64,000 nucleotides of DNA from Pseudoscleropodium purum (taxonomy: Eukaryota > Streptophyta > Bryopsida > Hypnales > Brachytheciaceae), in assembly GCA_963969395.1 (NCBI GenBank), contig OZ017799.1, positions 6,016,501 through 6,080,500 of the forward strand, read 5' to 3'. Position numbers and translations under genes: made by a program. Below are positions 51,265 through 62,324 of this stretch, piece after piece (position 1 is the first letter of the stretch; each line of letters begins with the position of its first letter). The notes under the pieces were generated by a model. That model saw only the letters and a program-made list of their open reading frames with translations. It did no database searches and was not told where the DNA came from.

Positions 51265-54200
51265 CACAACAAATCCAACAAATCCAACTCTCAACTGCGA
51301 TTCTTCAGCATCCAAGCACCAACGATCGACACAACATTTCAGTGGCAATTCATCACCCAACCAACAATTACGATTCCCTTGATCCCATCCTCATCGGATT
51401 CTTCTCTCGAACTCCAGTTACGTCAAGAGTGGCAAATTACTGTTGGCAATTTCGTAGCCCTGTCCTCGAGAAACACAGATGAATGGCTCCTAGTACGCCA
51501 TGGATTGGAACAACTTGCAAAATGTGCACTGAGGATCATACAAGCTCTGCACATCACGGCACTTGGGTCTAGAATTTCGGGGAGGAAGGGAATTGCTCGG
51601 AGAATTTTGGCCCCGCGATAATTTCATGGTAAGTACAATGTGGGCGTCTCTTATGTCATTCAATTTAGACTATCATCAACAGAGCCTTTCTTTTACTTTT
51701 TCAGAAAGAGCCAGGATGGAGATCACTTAACCCTTCATGCTAAGAATTCATGATTTTAAGTCAGTGTAGACTTTGATTGATCATATTGTAGAAAATATAA
51801 TGAAAATGGGAAATTTTATTATACCATTAGCTTAAACCAAGAATATTGTATGCATTGGTTTAAATATAAAAATTATTAAAATAAATAAAAATTCTCATAT
51901 AAATTCTTTAAAATTATTAAAAAAATATGAGACCCAATTTGGACTTCTTAGTCATTAAAGGGTTAAAATTTGGTGAACTACTAAATTCTTCATTCATCCA
52001 TCTTTTGAAACAAAAAATAATTTTCCAATTACTAGGAGTATATTCATGCACTTTTTCATCCATATTTGGTGACTTCATCTATATTTTAAATAGAAATGGA
52101 AAAGTTTTGACAAAAAAGACTATTTTTATTTGACAAGTAGAGATTTATTTGAAATGTTACGAATTGGCAAATACCCACCCTCACAAAAGGATTGATCATC
52201 AACCATAAATACAAAAAAAATTGTTGTTGTAATAGGTTTTCATCTACAAGTTAGGGCAAGTTAAGATGGAAAATAAGGTAGAGGCACCCATTCTTGACCA
52301 ATGACCCCTACCCAACTTATTGGGTGTAGTTATTTCCAACCAAAGCTGGAATAGATTTCCAACAGAAGCTTGGAATAAGTTAGTTTTTTTTTTCAAGGTT
52401 TAAACTAATAAGTTCATCACATATGTTCCAAAGTAGTGACTAAGAAAGCAAAAAGTAATGAGTGAAAAAGTAGTTCTTGAATGAATAGAATTGGAAGAAT
52501 TTAGGCATTGGCAATGGGTCTGAAGCACTTTTTGCCTTTCAAAATTCATAGTAATTTCAATTCAAGCAATAAAATTATCAAAGTATTTGCACTCCCCATC
52601 ATTTCTATTGTTGCACCTCTAAAAATGTTTGCTTTGCCTTGCATTACTCTTGATCATGCCCCAAATTGCTTATTTGATCTATTATGGGTGCCTTTAATTT
52701 ACTATACTAGAGTTTTTGAAAATGGCCCTTAACCATTAAAAGATGGAGCCTACAATCATGTGTGCTCTATTTTTGTCATTGAATAGAATGGAATTTTTTT
52801 ATTATTTAGAGATGAGATCATATGTCTTTTATAAGTTGTACTATTTTTTTTTTAATTTTTAATTTTTTTTCTTAGAAATTTGAAAACACTATGAATTTTT
52901 GTAGCAAAAGTAAAAGAAATTTATATCAAATGCAATTATAAATGTTTGAAATTTTAAGAATTTCACCATAAGTGTATATTATAGTTTGAAACATTTAGGT
53001 ATAAATCAATAAATGATGAATATAGGCCCAAAGTTCATATTGCTATAAAGAGTTTCATTCATTAGAAATTTTTCAAATATTCAAATTAGATTAGAAAGTA
53101 GCCTCAATAAACTTTATTTCATCAATTGAATTCAAATTCAAAAAAGATCATTTTTTTGACTAAAATTCAAATATGAAAAGAGAAACAAGTTGTAAGGATA
53201 CAATGAAAAAGCATCTTTTGTTATCTAATGTTTTACCATCTTCTTCTATAGAGAAATCAATAATTACAACTTCAATGAGGTGATTTTGACTAACATTTGG
53301 TTCAAATACTTTCAAAGAACTCTCAATAAAAATTTGGAAAAAAAAACACTTTTCTTCATCATATATTGCTCATTTGAATTTTGAAATCATCTAAGTATGT
53401 GAAAATGGCTTTGTAGTTTTTTAAAGGTTAATTATATGCATTTTAGCATTAAGGTATACATAATAGTTTAAGCACTATAATAATCAAGTTGAGAATTTTT
53501 CATTTGTTGTCCAAATATTTTGAAATCTTTAGCCCCTAAACATGTAGATCCTTTTCCAAAATTGACAATTTGGGAAAACTCGTTATAAAGTGCTATTTGG
53601 AAGAATATTTTGGATTTGCTATATAAAAATAAAATTTGTAGATTTTGAGTTTTAGATTTCATCCATACAATTAGATTCACTAGTGCTATCACCAATATTT
53701 TTTTTATAAATTTTGAAAGGAAAATTTCAAAATTCCTTCAAAATTCAATTATAAGTATAACATTATCATTTTTTGAGTAAAACTTTAGAAATTTTGACCA
53801 CATAGATTGAAAGATTATAGCATTTGAAATTAGAACAATAAATTTTTCTTTAACTTTGGACAACAAGTCCAACACTTTAACCCTATAATGTTGCCACAAA
53901 CACTAAGTGTCCAGTGAATAACAAAGAACCTTTGCATGTAGGATAAAAAGTGTCAATGATCAACCTTGGAAATTTGTGCAAAAACGGGAGACTTTCTACA
54001 GTAGCTTGTCCTCGAATGAATGCTTTTGGTTTTCTAAATGTAAATGATGCACATTGTATCAAAAAGCGGGTGATTTCTACGGAGACTAGCCCATCCTTAA
54101 AGGGTTAATACCTTGTAGAATGCAATCGTTAAACTAGAACACACAATTAATCATTTTAGCCTTTACTATGTTAATTGCATACCTTCCAAATTTCAAAAGT

Positions 54201-54580
54201 ACAAGAGGAATCGTGCACATGTTGCTCAAAGTTGCCTACAATTTCCAAAAAGTTTTGGACAACATAACTTTTGACTTGGGTAACCAATCAAATAAAAAAT
54301 TATATTCTCACCAAGGGTTTACATGTTGACACCTTAAATCAAAAATTTGTGCTCCTCCGACCAAAATTGACTTTGTAGGGTCCTACTTGAAATTTCTTGA
54401 GTACATTGAATGGACACTTGGTTCCTTAGAAGTTAAAAACAAATATAAATAATTACCAAATGAATAACTTCTTAATAAAAAAAATGAACTACTAGACCAG
54501 CCCTTCCAATTTTGAATAATTATTTCTTCCAATTTTAAATAATTATTTGGCAAAAATGTGCCTAAGGTGACCTCAGAATA
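51265..54580. other. Intergenic DNA with decayed repeats
   Basis: About 51265-51620 is the less A+T-rich upstream region of the ligase gene; plus-strand frames here are antisense shadows of its first exon. 51750-54400 is A+T rich. 53520-53590 is an inverted match to the first 60 bases of the window, and 53880-54060 loosely matches 18080-18290. No gene is supported. Confidence 0.5.
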
Positions 54581-55384
54581 TGGTGCATGGTAGTATTGTC
54601 CAAGTTGCCGGCTCACACAACGTGGCCACATATATTGTCGTACGGGTTTGGAAATAAATTGGTGTACGTGGGTACTCCTAGCCGCAGTTCACCACCAACT
54701 TGGTCAAGCCTGTTCTCGCAAGTTGTATCATTGTGGACGAACTTGACTGCATCAGAATGCAAGGGTCGATCGATATCTTGATACTTCAAACCACAAAGAT
54801 GAGATTGTCATTGTTTTCAGAGTACGTTGTGGGCAACAATGAAGCACCCAACAAGTCGAGGTACTATGAAGGAATTCGCCGGTTGAAATGGACATGACGA
54901 GTCCTCTCCGTTTTTGGGAACGTCGGTAACAGGATTTGCACCTTGGAAGAAGCGAAGAGCGAGGGAAACCTACCATTGGAGAGAAGTTGGAAACGTTGTG
55001 CGTATACATGCCGATCATAACAATGTTAGGCGGTCCGGCAGGGATTTATGAAGGACTGCGAACTCACGTGCATGTGTTTTGACTTGTTTCTCTACGGGAA
55101 CATACATATACATATTAGGAGTTTCCCAGATCCTAGCATTTGTTCTCGGAAGGGGGGGGGGGCAGAGCAGGGGGGGGGGGATGGGATCGGAGAAATTATT
55201 GTTAGCAGCAGAGAGAGCGAATCAGTGACACAAAGCTTTCTATTAGTAAGACTGTAAACCGGTATTGGATGGCAATCCGGGAACCATAAATAATCACCCT
55301 ACCGTGGTAAGAGTAGAGGCCCTAGGGGTGTCGTGGGAGCAACATTGAGATCAGTCATCACAATTGCAATTAGAGACTAATTCA
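54581..55384. other. Upstream region of the lectin receptor kinase, with G-runs
   Basis: The base composition is more balanced than to the left. Short frames on both strands are unrecognised. Two 11-G runs lie at 55152-55162 and 55170-55180, separated by CAGAGCA. They are 205-235 bp upstream of the LecRLK start codon. Confidence 0.5.
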
Positions 55385-55638
55385 ATGTTGTCCACAACGG
55401 ATGTTCTACGTCTCATCGTCCTGTTTGTGTTCCATAACCCAATTGCAATTGCAGACACACGAATCGCCTTCCCCAACTTCTCGCCTCAGGGCGATTTCTT
55501 CACGATTAGAGATGTTGCGTACGATCCCAGCAATTGATCCTACACCATCAACACAGATGCCAGGACTCTTGCTTCTAGAGGGTCTTGTGGAGCGCTAGTG
55601 TATGGGAAAAAGGTCCGCGTTCAAAATGTAGCAACTGG

Positions 55639-55643
55639 GAAGG
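55639..55643. repeat. Target-site duplication, left copy
   Basis: GAAGG immediately before the left LTR. The same five bases follow the right LTR at 62325-62329. They fall at a Gly-Lys-Val stretch of the lectin frame, and the reading frame is in register on both sides. Confidence 0.95.
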
Positions 55644-56231
55644 TGTTGCGGACGGCAACTCTTGGACGGAACCAAGATCAGATTTGAGGGGATACCTCAA
55701 ACAAAGACAAGAACAAGCTAGAAGTGAGGGGATTCCTCACACATGACTCAGAACGTGCTTCAAGATGAGAAAACTAGAAGATGTATTGATAACATGAAGT
55801 CAAAGAATGACTGGGTACAACTGGTGTTGAAGAGAGTGAGGGACAATGGCCTTCGACCCTCTATTTATACTAGACTAAGGAACCTTCCGGAATAAAGCCT
55901 TGGAATCCTTTGGAAATATCCGTAGGTCTTTCCGGAAGCTTGTGGAAGCTTCTGGAAACTAGGAGGATCTAGTGGAACCTTCTGGAAGCTTGTAGAAGCT
56001 TCCGGAAACTAGTGGAACCAAATGGAACCTTCCGGAAGCTTGTGGAAGCTTTCGGAAACAAATAGAAACTAATGAAGACTATTGGAATCTACTAGAATCA
56101 TTGGAAACAACTTGTACACTAGGCCACTGCTTTTGAGAAGGTTCTTCAGAGGCATCCTTGTTGCGAAGGCGGTGGAGACTCTATTAGGGACGAAACTACT
56201 GGATAAGGCCCGGTATGGCACGTCCGTGACA
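55644..56231 (-). repeat. 3' LTR (588 bp)
   Basis: Starts TGTTGCGGACGG and ends GTGACA on the plus strand. It contains the TATA motif TATAAATA (minus strand, 55862-55869) and, upstream of it, repeated GGAAGCTT/CTTCCGGAA units at 55880-56060. It is about 50 bp shorter than the other LTR within this repeated part. Confidence 0.95.
55880..56060 (-). promoter_or_regulatory. Heat-shock-element-like array in 3' LTR
   Basis: At least five perfect GAAnnTTCnnGAA matches occur, for example GAACCTTCCGGAA at 55880-55892, then GAAGCTTCTGGAA, GAACCTTCTGGAA, GAAGCTTCCGGAA and GAACCTTCCGGAA. This is the binding consensus of heat-shock transcription factors. The array ends about 10 bp upstream of the LTR TATA box in the direction of transcription. 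Confidence 0.7.
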
Positions 56232-56244
56232 TCACCCCCCCTTC
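56232..56244 (-). other. Polypurine tract
   Basis: On the minus strand GAAGGGGGGGTGA lies directly before the 3' LTR start TGTCACGG. This is the expected primer site for plus-strand DNA synthesis. Confidence 0.85.
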
Positions 56245-56675
56245 AAGGAACGAGTTCCACGAGTTCACCTGTAGGCCAATAGCATGAATAGAAAAGAAAA
56301 TGTTCACGTGGGACTTCACGTGACTGCGACAAAAGAAAAGAATGTTCGGTGTACCGAATACCGTTAGACGAACTGTTGGCGGCAAAAAGGCGGCGAATGG
56401 CGACGAGTCCGACGGCAGTAAGAAATAGTAGCGCTGCTAAACTGAAGTATAAGGCCGTGTGAATGACAACAGGAAACATCGGCGAGGTGGTGATTACGAT
56501 GTTATCGACGTTTTCGGCTGACGTGAGTTCGAAGGCCTGTCCCCTCAAAACTGAGCTAGTATATTGTTACCTCGTCGATACCACCATCGTTTTAGTTCAA
56601 AGTCTCTGCATCTGCACTAGCACCAAGAAAAATCTTGCAGAACTTGGTGTTGGTGTTGGTCCAGATGCATTAAAC
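56245..56675 (-). other. Spacer between chromodomain and polypurine tract
   Basis: About 430 bp. An open frame (56243-56548, minus, opening at a TTG codon) contains one strongly hydrophobic stretch, VIHTALYFSLAALLFLTAVG, followed by basic residues, like a membrane anchor. Without an ATG or a longer frame I do not call a gene. Confidence 0.35.
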
Positions 56676-57728
56676 TCAAATGCTCCTTGGTTTTTGCGGA
56701 TACTGCCGATAAAATTCTTGAATCATTTCAGGGGCATTGTCGAGATTAGAGGCAGGCTCCCATGTTCTTTCGCTGACTTCGTAGCCTTGCCAATGCACAA
56801 GATATTCAAGTCGTCGTCGATAGATGCGGGAGTCAAGAATCTCTGAAACTTCAAATTCTTCTTCACCTTTGATTTCAATTGGAGGCGGAGATTCTTGAAT
56901 CCTTCCTGGCAGTGTTGATTCTTTGTAGGGCTCGAGGAGAGAGACATGAAATACGGGATGAATCTTCATAGAAGGAGGTAGCTCCAATCGATAAGCCACC
57001 TTGTTGATTTGTTTGGTGACTGAAAACAGCCCTAGGCGGCGGTAGTCAAGTTTGTCAGATGGCCGTCGAGTCTTTAAATTTCGACGGAGCAGCCAAACCT
57101 TGTCTCCAATAGAAATCAAAGGATGTTGCTTGCGAGACTTATCTGCATTGGTTTTCTGATGCTCCTGGGCTTCAAGAAGTTTTTCTTTCATCTGCTTCTG
57201 GATATCAGATAGTCGGGTAGCAAGATCTGTAGCAACTGGATTCTCTGAGATGTTGAGATTGAATTGATCAAACTTTGGATGATGGCCGTAATTTGCAAAG
57301 AAAGGCGTCTGTCGGGTAGACCCTTGCAGTGTATTGTTGTATGCAAACTCCGCTAGTGGCAATAAGTCCGCCCAATTATCTTGATGGTAATTGATGGTGC
57401 AGCGCAAGTACTGCTCCAACACTTGGTTGACGCACTCGGTGTGTCCGTCGGTCTGAGGATGGTATGCTGAAGACAATTTGATCTCCACCCCTAGGATTTT
57501 GAACAAGGATTGCCAAAACTTGGATGTGAATTGCGTCCCACGATTAGAGATAATATCGGCGGGTAAGCCATGGATTCTGTAGACATTGTCTACAAAGAGT
57601 TTTGCCGTTTCTTCGCCGGTAACTGTCTTGTGATACGGAATAAAGTGCGCCATCTTGGTGAGCCGGTCGACAACAACAAAAATAGAATCAAAGGTCTTGG
57701 ACGGCGGAAGATCCACTATGAAGTCCAT
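56676..57728 (-). pseudogene. Integrase core, C-terminal part and chromodomain
   Basis: 350-codon frame. The integrase core begins [10 protein letters not shown] with the first catalytic Asp; the catalytic Glu is in YHPQTDGHTE. The second catalytic position reads ISNRGTQF where chromoviruses have SDRG, so Asp is Asn. The GPF-like linker region (DKVWLLRRNLKTRRPSDKL) and a chromodomain (FEVSEILDSR, YLVHWQGY, TWEPASNL) follow. The N-terminal HHCC part lies upstream in another frame (57730-58050). Confidence 0.9.
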
Positions 57729-58057
57729 GGCTTCTCAGGAATTGGCAATGGTTGGAGTAGTCCGTATGGCCGATGACAAGGAATCTTGGACCTTGAACAA
57801 GTGTCACATGTCGTGACATATTCTTTAACGGCCTTCTACATTTGGGGCCACCAGAAATCTCGAGATACGAGCTCCATGGTCTTGTTATAACCAAAATGTC
57901 CCGTTGATGGAAAATCGTGTTGGGATTGGAGCACTCGGAGCCGACATGGGCCTTTAGGGACATAAAACAATCCTTCATAATATAGCAGCCCATCTTGGAA
58001 CTGGAATCTTGGATCATAATCATCTCGGAGTGTCTCACCTCCATATAATCTACGGAT
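57729..58057 (-). pseudogene. Integrase zinc-binding region, out of frame
   Basis: In one minus frame one reads STGHFGYNKT, DFWWPQM and [10 protein letters not shown], the usual HHCC integrase N-terminal region. A stop follows WWPQM at 57836-57838 and a frame break lies before the next integrase segment near 57730. Confidence 0.8.
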
Positions 58058-59230
58058 CTACGGACTGGACGTAGGTTGGTTCGGAGATTCCAAATCTACA
58101 ACCTCTGAATCAGGAATTTGAGAGTCCATTCTTGAGATTTCTCCAAGGCTAGAATTACCAGCATTGTTCTTGAGTTTCAAGGCCAAAGGATCAGATTGCA
58201 AACTCACTCGGATTTCTTGGAGAAACGATGTATCTATCGAAGTTGTGGTGCGCATAGCCTTGAGTTGGAGTTGTTCGGGCTTGATTAGAGTAGACCGTTG
58301 CTGATCGTAAGCTGCGTCTCCCTCTTTGGATGCAAGATACACTCGTCGAGAAAGAGCGTCAGACCGAATTTGCTGGGAACCGGGGCGGTAGGTGATGACA
58401 AAGTTGAAGCACGAAAGCGATATACTCCAACGGGCTTGTCGTCGGTTCAACACCTTAGCAGACATGAAATACTCGAGGTTCTTGTGGTCGGTATAGACTG
58501 TAACCGGATGTTGAGCTCCTTCGAGGAAATGTCGCCACTCTTGGAATGAATCAATAATAGCTAAGAGTTCCTTGTCGTGGATTTCGTAATTGATCTTCGC
58601 GGTAGTGAACTTTCTTGAATGGAATGCGACAGGATGGAGGCGTCCGTCTTTGCTAGATTGCGAGAGGACCGCTCCAAAGGCAAAATCAGAAGCATCTGTT
58701 TCTAGGAAGAACGACTTTTGAAAGTCAAGATGTGTCAAGATAGGCGCGGTTGTAAATGCCTTCTTCAGAGTTTCAAATGCTTGGCCTACTTCCGTACTCC
58801 ACTCAAGCTTGTCTTTGCAAGTCAATTGAGTCAACGGAGCAGCAATCTTGGAATAGTTCTGGATGAAGATTCGATAGAAGTTTGCGAATCCCAAGAAACA
58901 TTGAACGTCTCGAATGGTTGCCGGTTTCTTCCACTCGGTCACCGTCTGGATCTTCTTTGGGTCTATGGACAGACCCTCTCCAGAAACAATGTAGCCCAAG
59001 AACTTGACTTGGGGTTGGTGGAAAACGCACTTCTCGAGTTTGGCGTATAGTCCAGCGTTGCGCAGATTTTCCAACACTAATTGAACATGTTTTTTGTGGT
59101 CCTCTTCGTCCTTTGAGTAGATGAGAATATCATCAAGGTAGCAAACCACAAAATCATCCAAGAATTCACGGAAGATATCGTTCATCAAATGTTGAAAGAT
59201 AGCAGGTGCATTGGTAAGACCAAATGGCAT
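58058..59230 (-). pseudogene. Reverse transcriptase (C-terminal part) and RNase H
   Basis: 390-codon frame beginning MPFGLTNAPA, with the catalytic YLDD box, LGYIVSGEG and CFLGFANFYR typical of Ty3 reverse transcriptase. The RNase H has FLETDASDFA, YEIHDKELLAI and VYTDHKNLEYF, including the conserved acidic residues. It is open within itself. It is separated from the upstream RT part by a frameshift near 59340 and from integrase by stops. Confidence 0.92.
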
Positions 59231-59301
59231 GACATTGTATTCAAAATGTCCATACCTTGTTCGGAACGCAGTCTTCCATTCGTCACCTTCTTTTATGTAT
59301 A

Positions 59302-60456
59302 CTAAGTTATACGCTCCGCGAAGATCAATCTTGGTATAGATTTTGTTTGGCTAAGCTGATCGAGAAGTCCGGAGATGAGCGGTAATGGATACCGATTCTT
59401 GATCGTGACCTTGTTCAGTCCATGATAATCCACGCACATTCGAAGGGACCCATCTTTTTTCTTCACAAATAAGATAGGAGCTCCTGCCGGTGATTTGGAG
59501 TGCCGAATAAAATTCTTTGCAAGATTTTCATCTAGGTAATCTCGCAACGCAGCAAGTTCGTTTAGGGAGAGACCGTAGATTGGGCCAAATGGCGATTGCG
59601 CACCTTCTTGTAGTTCGATGCCGCAATCGTACGGTCGATGTTGAGGAAGCGTATCGGCGTTCTTCTTCTCAAATACGTCCCGATATTGCTCATATTGTGC
59701 TGGTAACTCGGTTGATCCTTGAAAGGGTTGAGGCGTCGGAATTGTATACACTACAAACGTATTCCCCTTCTTTGCAGTTCTCATAAAAGCTCGGGCTCCG
59801 ACTATCAATGGTGTTTTAGCCTTGGTCCCTTGTACTTGATGTGAATGAAGTTTTGGGGCAACTATAAGATATCTAGGTGTAGTTTGGAACGTCAGCTTTC
59901 GCTTATTCCAATCTATATCAGGATTATTTCTATCTAGCCAAGAAAGGCCTAAAATGAGAGGATTAGAAGGGGAACTGATGACGTTGAAAACAATGATGCT
60001 TTGATGTCCTTTTAGGCTGATGTCTAAGGGTTTAGTCTCGTGTGTGACATCTCCCGAGATCAAGGGTCTACCATCGATAACTTCTATTGCAACAGGATAT
60101 TTTTTAGGAATTATGGGAAGGTTATGTTGTTCTACAAAGTCTTTATCAATAAAACAGGCAGAGGCTCCGGAATCTAGCAAGGCTTTGACCTTTATGATAT
60201 GCGGATAAAAATCTATTTTAAGTGGAATATCAAAACATGGAGAGGCTTCAGAGGATAGGATAGGACCTGATGACTTGACAATATCTGCCAGCCGCACGGT
60301 CCCTACTGTGGCTGGCTGATGTCGTTTCCCGAGTCCATTTCTTCGCATCTCGGTTCGGAAGTGCTTGAGGTGTATCGAAATTTGTGCGGCTTTGGAACTG
60401 CAACCTTCGCAGGACAGTTGTGTGCACGGTGGTTCTTTCCTCCACAATACATGCAC
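59302..60456 (-). pseudogene. Aspartic protease and N-terminal reverse transcriptase
   Basis: 384-codon frame. The protease active site is [10 protein letters not shown], followed by [17 protein letters not shown] opens with [19 protein letters not shown] and YPLPLI. The frame then leaves register in an A-rich stretch near 59340, just before the first catalytic Asp of RT, which is found in the next frame. Its frame differs from gag upstream. Confidence 0.9.
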
Positions 60457-61289
60457 AAGTCTTCCTTTCGACGTCGATCTTTTTCTTCTTGAGTCAATCT
60501 CTTGACTCTTGAGGCGTCGATTTGCATGGGCTCTGGCATTGACACATTTGAAGATGTTTGGCGAGTTGGAGCTACATACTCTGTTTGATAGAATCCAGGT
60601 GTTGATCGGCGCTCTTGTCAGCGCTCAAACAGTCGATTATCGCAATTAACTGCTTGAGTCACGGCCTCAGATAGAGTGGTCGGTCTGGGCAAGTTCAATA
60701 GCAAGTCTTTTACATCGTCACGTAGTCCCCATCGAAACGCGCTGATGAGAGCGTTGTTGTCCCACTCTACGTCGCAAGCGAGTTGTCGAAATTCTGCAGC
60801 GTATGTTGAGGCTGCACGCGATCGTTGTTGCAGAGTTCGAAGCTTTGTTGTTGCTATGAGGGCTCGATCATTTTCTCCAAAAGTATTATTGAATTCTTCT
60901 AAGAATTGATCGAGGTTTGCCAAAAGTGGAGAATTTTTTTCCAACAATGGCGAGAACCACAATAACGCAGTTCCGGTAAGCAAGGTTCCAATGAGCCCAA
61001 CTTGTATTTCTGCGGTTGGATATCTTTGGGGTTGAAGGCGGAAAACAAGCCAAATTTGATTCACAAAGTCTCGAAATTTTGCTCGGTTCCCATCGAACTT
61101 GTCTGGCAAACTTACTCGAGGCTCCTTTGGCGCCGGCGGAATTGGATTTGTCGCTGGTGCCGAAATATGGACTAGAGCATGGGCAACTTGAAGTTGTTCC
61201 AAAGTATTTCGAAGATTGGCGTTTTCTTGCTGCAACTGCTGCAGCATGGCCAAGACGTCGTCCATCTGGATAGCAAAAACGTCACCCAT
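60303..61289 (-). pseudogene. Gag with zinc knuckle, one in-frame stop
   Basis: ATG at 61289. The first 223 codons contain a coiled-coil-like start (MLQQLQQENANLRNTLEQL) and the retrotransposon gag core (FRDFVNQIW, GTALLWFSPLL, LRTLQQR). A TGA at 60618-60620 follows FER. The same frame continues with [20 protein letters not shown] and a CCHC zinc knuckle (C-x2-C-x4-H-x4-C), stopping at 60303. Confidence 0.9.
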
Positions 61290-61686
61290 CTCGGATAAAA
61301 TACTTCTTGAAGGCTTACAAGTAGATGAAGTAACAAATCTTTGCGTCGTGTACTCTTGGGATGACTACAGGAAGTGAAGATCTCAAAAAATTCAAGTAGG
61401 ATTCTTCGCCTCGCTCTCGAATGATGATATCTCTTAGTTCGGCCTTTAACCTGAATAAAAAACGTACTTCTAAAGTAATTGGAGTTGTGGAAATAGGAAG
61501 ACGATTCAAGTCCATGTACTAACTCTCATGAAGATTGGCTAAAAGGAAAATATCAGCTTAGAAGTGGGTAATCCACAACCTCTAAGGCGTCACAACTTTT
61601 TGAAGAAGAGGGGTAATCCACGCTCTATCTTGCAAGAGTAGACTCTGATATCAAAAGAACTAGAGAAAGATGCACTCTCTTCAAAC
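61290..61686 (-). other. 5' leader of the retrotransposon, with displaced primer-binding-like motif
   Basis: Between the 5' LTR and gag. TGATATCAGAG (minus strand, about 61643-61653), close to the initiator-Met-tRNA primer site TGGTATCAGAG, sits about 35 bp inside the LTR border instead of next to it. No other obvious primer site touches the LTR. Confidence 0.5.
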
Positions 61687-62324
61687 TGTTGCAGACGGCA
61701 ACTCTTGGACGGAACCAAGATCAGATTTGAGGGGATACCTCAAACAAAGACAAGAACAAGCTAGAAGTGAGGGGATTCCTCATACATGACTCAGAACGTG
61801 CTTCAAGATGAGAAAACTAGAAGATGTATTGATAACATGAAGTCAAAGAATGACTGGGTACAACTGGTGTTGAAGAGAGTGAGGGACAATGGCCTTCGAC
61901 CCTCTATTTATACTAGACTAAGGAACCTTCCGGAATAAGGTCTTGGAAACCTTTGGAAATATCCGTAGGTCTTTCCGGAAGCTTGTGGAAGCTTCTGGAA
62001 ACTAGGAGGATCTAGTGGAACCTTCTGGAAGCTTGTAGAAGCTTCCGGAAACTAGTGGAACCAAATGGAACCTTTCGGAAGCTTGTGGAAGCTTCCGGAA
62101 ACTAGTAGAACTAAGTAGAACCTTCCGGAAGCTTATGGAAGCTTTCGGAAACAAATAGAAACTAATGAAGACTATTGGAATCTACTAGAATCATTGGAAA
62201 CAACTTGTACACTAGGCCACCGCTTTTGAGAAGGTTCTTAAGAGGCATCCTTGTTGCGAAGGCGGTGGAGACTCTATTAGGGACGAAACTACTGGATAAG
62301 GCCCGGTATGGCACGTCCATGACA
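61687..62324 (-). repeat. 5' LTR (638 bp) with heat-shock-element-like array
   Basis: Same structure as the other LTR: TATAAATA on the minus strand at 61905-61912. GAAnnTTCnnGAA repeats lie at about 61923-62150, including an extra repeat unit of about 50 bp. This is the copy that would drive transcription of the element. A right-hand target duplication GAAGG follows at 62325-62329. Confidence 0.93.

Larger units (their letters stand above)
55644..62324 (-). mobile_element. Ty3/gypsy chromovirus LTR retrotransposon (defective)
   Basis: A 6681-bp element reads on the minus strand and is bounded by a perfect 5-bp target duplication GAAGG (55639-55643 and 62325-62329), with TG...CA LTR ends. Order in the element's direction: 5' LTR 61687-62324, gag, protease, reverse transcriptase, RNase H, integrase with chromodomain, polypurine tract, 3' LTR 55644-56231. 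The order and the C-terminal chromodomain place it among chromoviruses. Gag and pol carry stops, frameshifts and an integrase active-site change, so this copy cannot move by itself. The LTRs are still alike apart from about ten substitutions I noticed and one roughly 50-bp length difference, so the insertion is fairly young. Confidence 0.97.

Noticed and set aside
51067..51621. 184-codon plus-strand frame
   Set aside because: Mostly antisense to ligase exon 1 and its leader; no domain.
55385..55600. A separate small secreted lectin gene ending at the TGA
   Set aside because: The frame continues as lectin after the stop and across the retrotransposon, so it is the broken 5' end of the receptor kinase.
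56243..56548. A true envelope gene in the retrotransposon
   Set aside because: No ATG, only about 100 codons, one hydrophobic stretch and no other envelope features.
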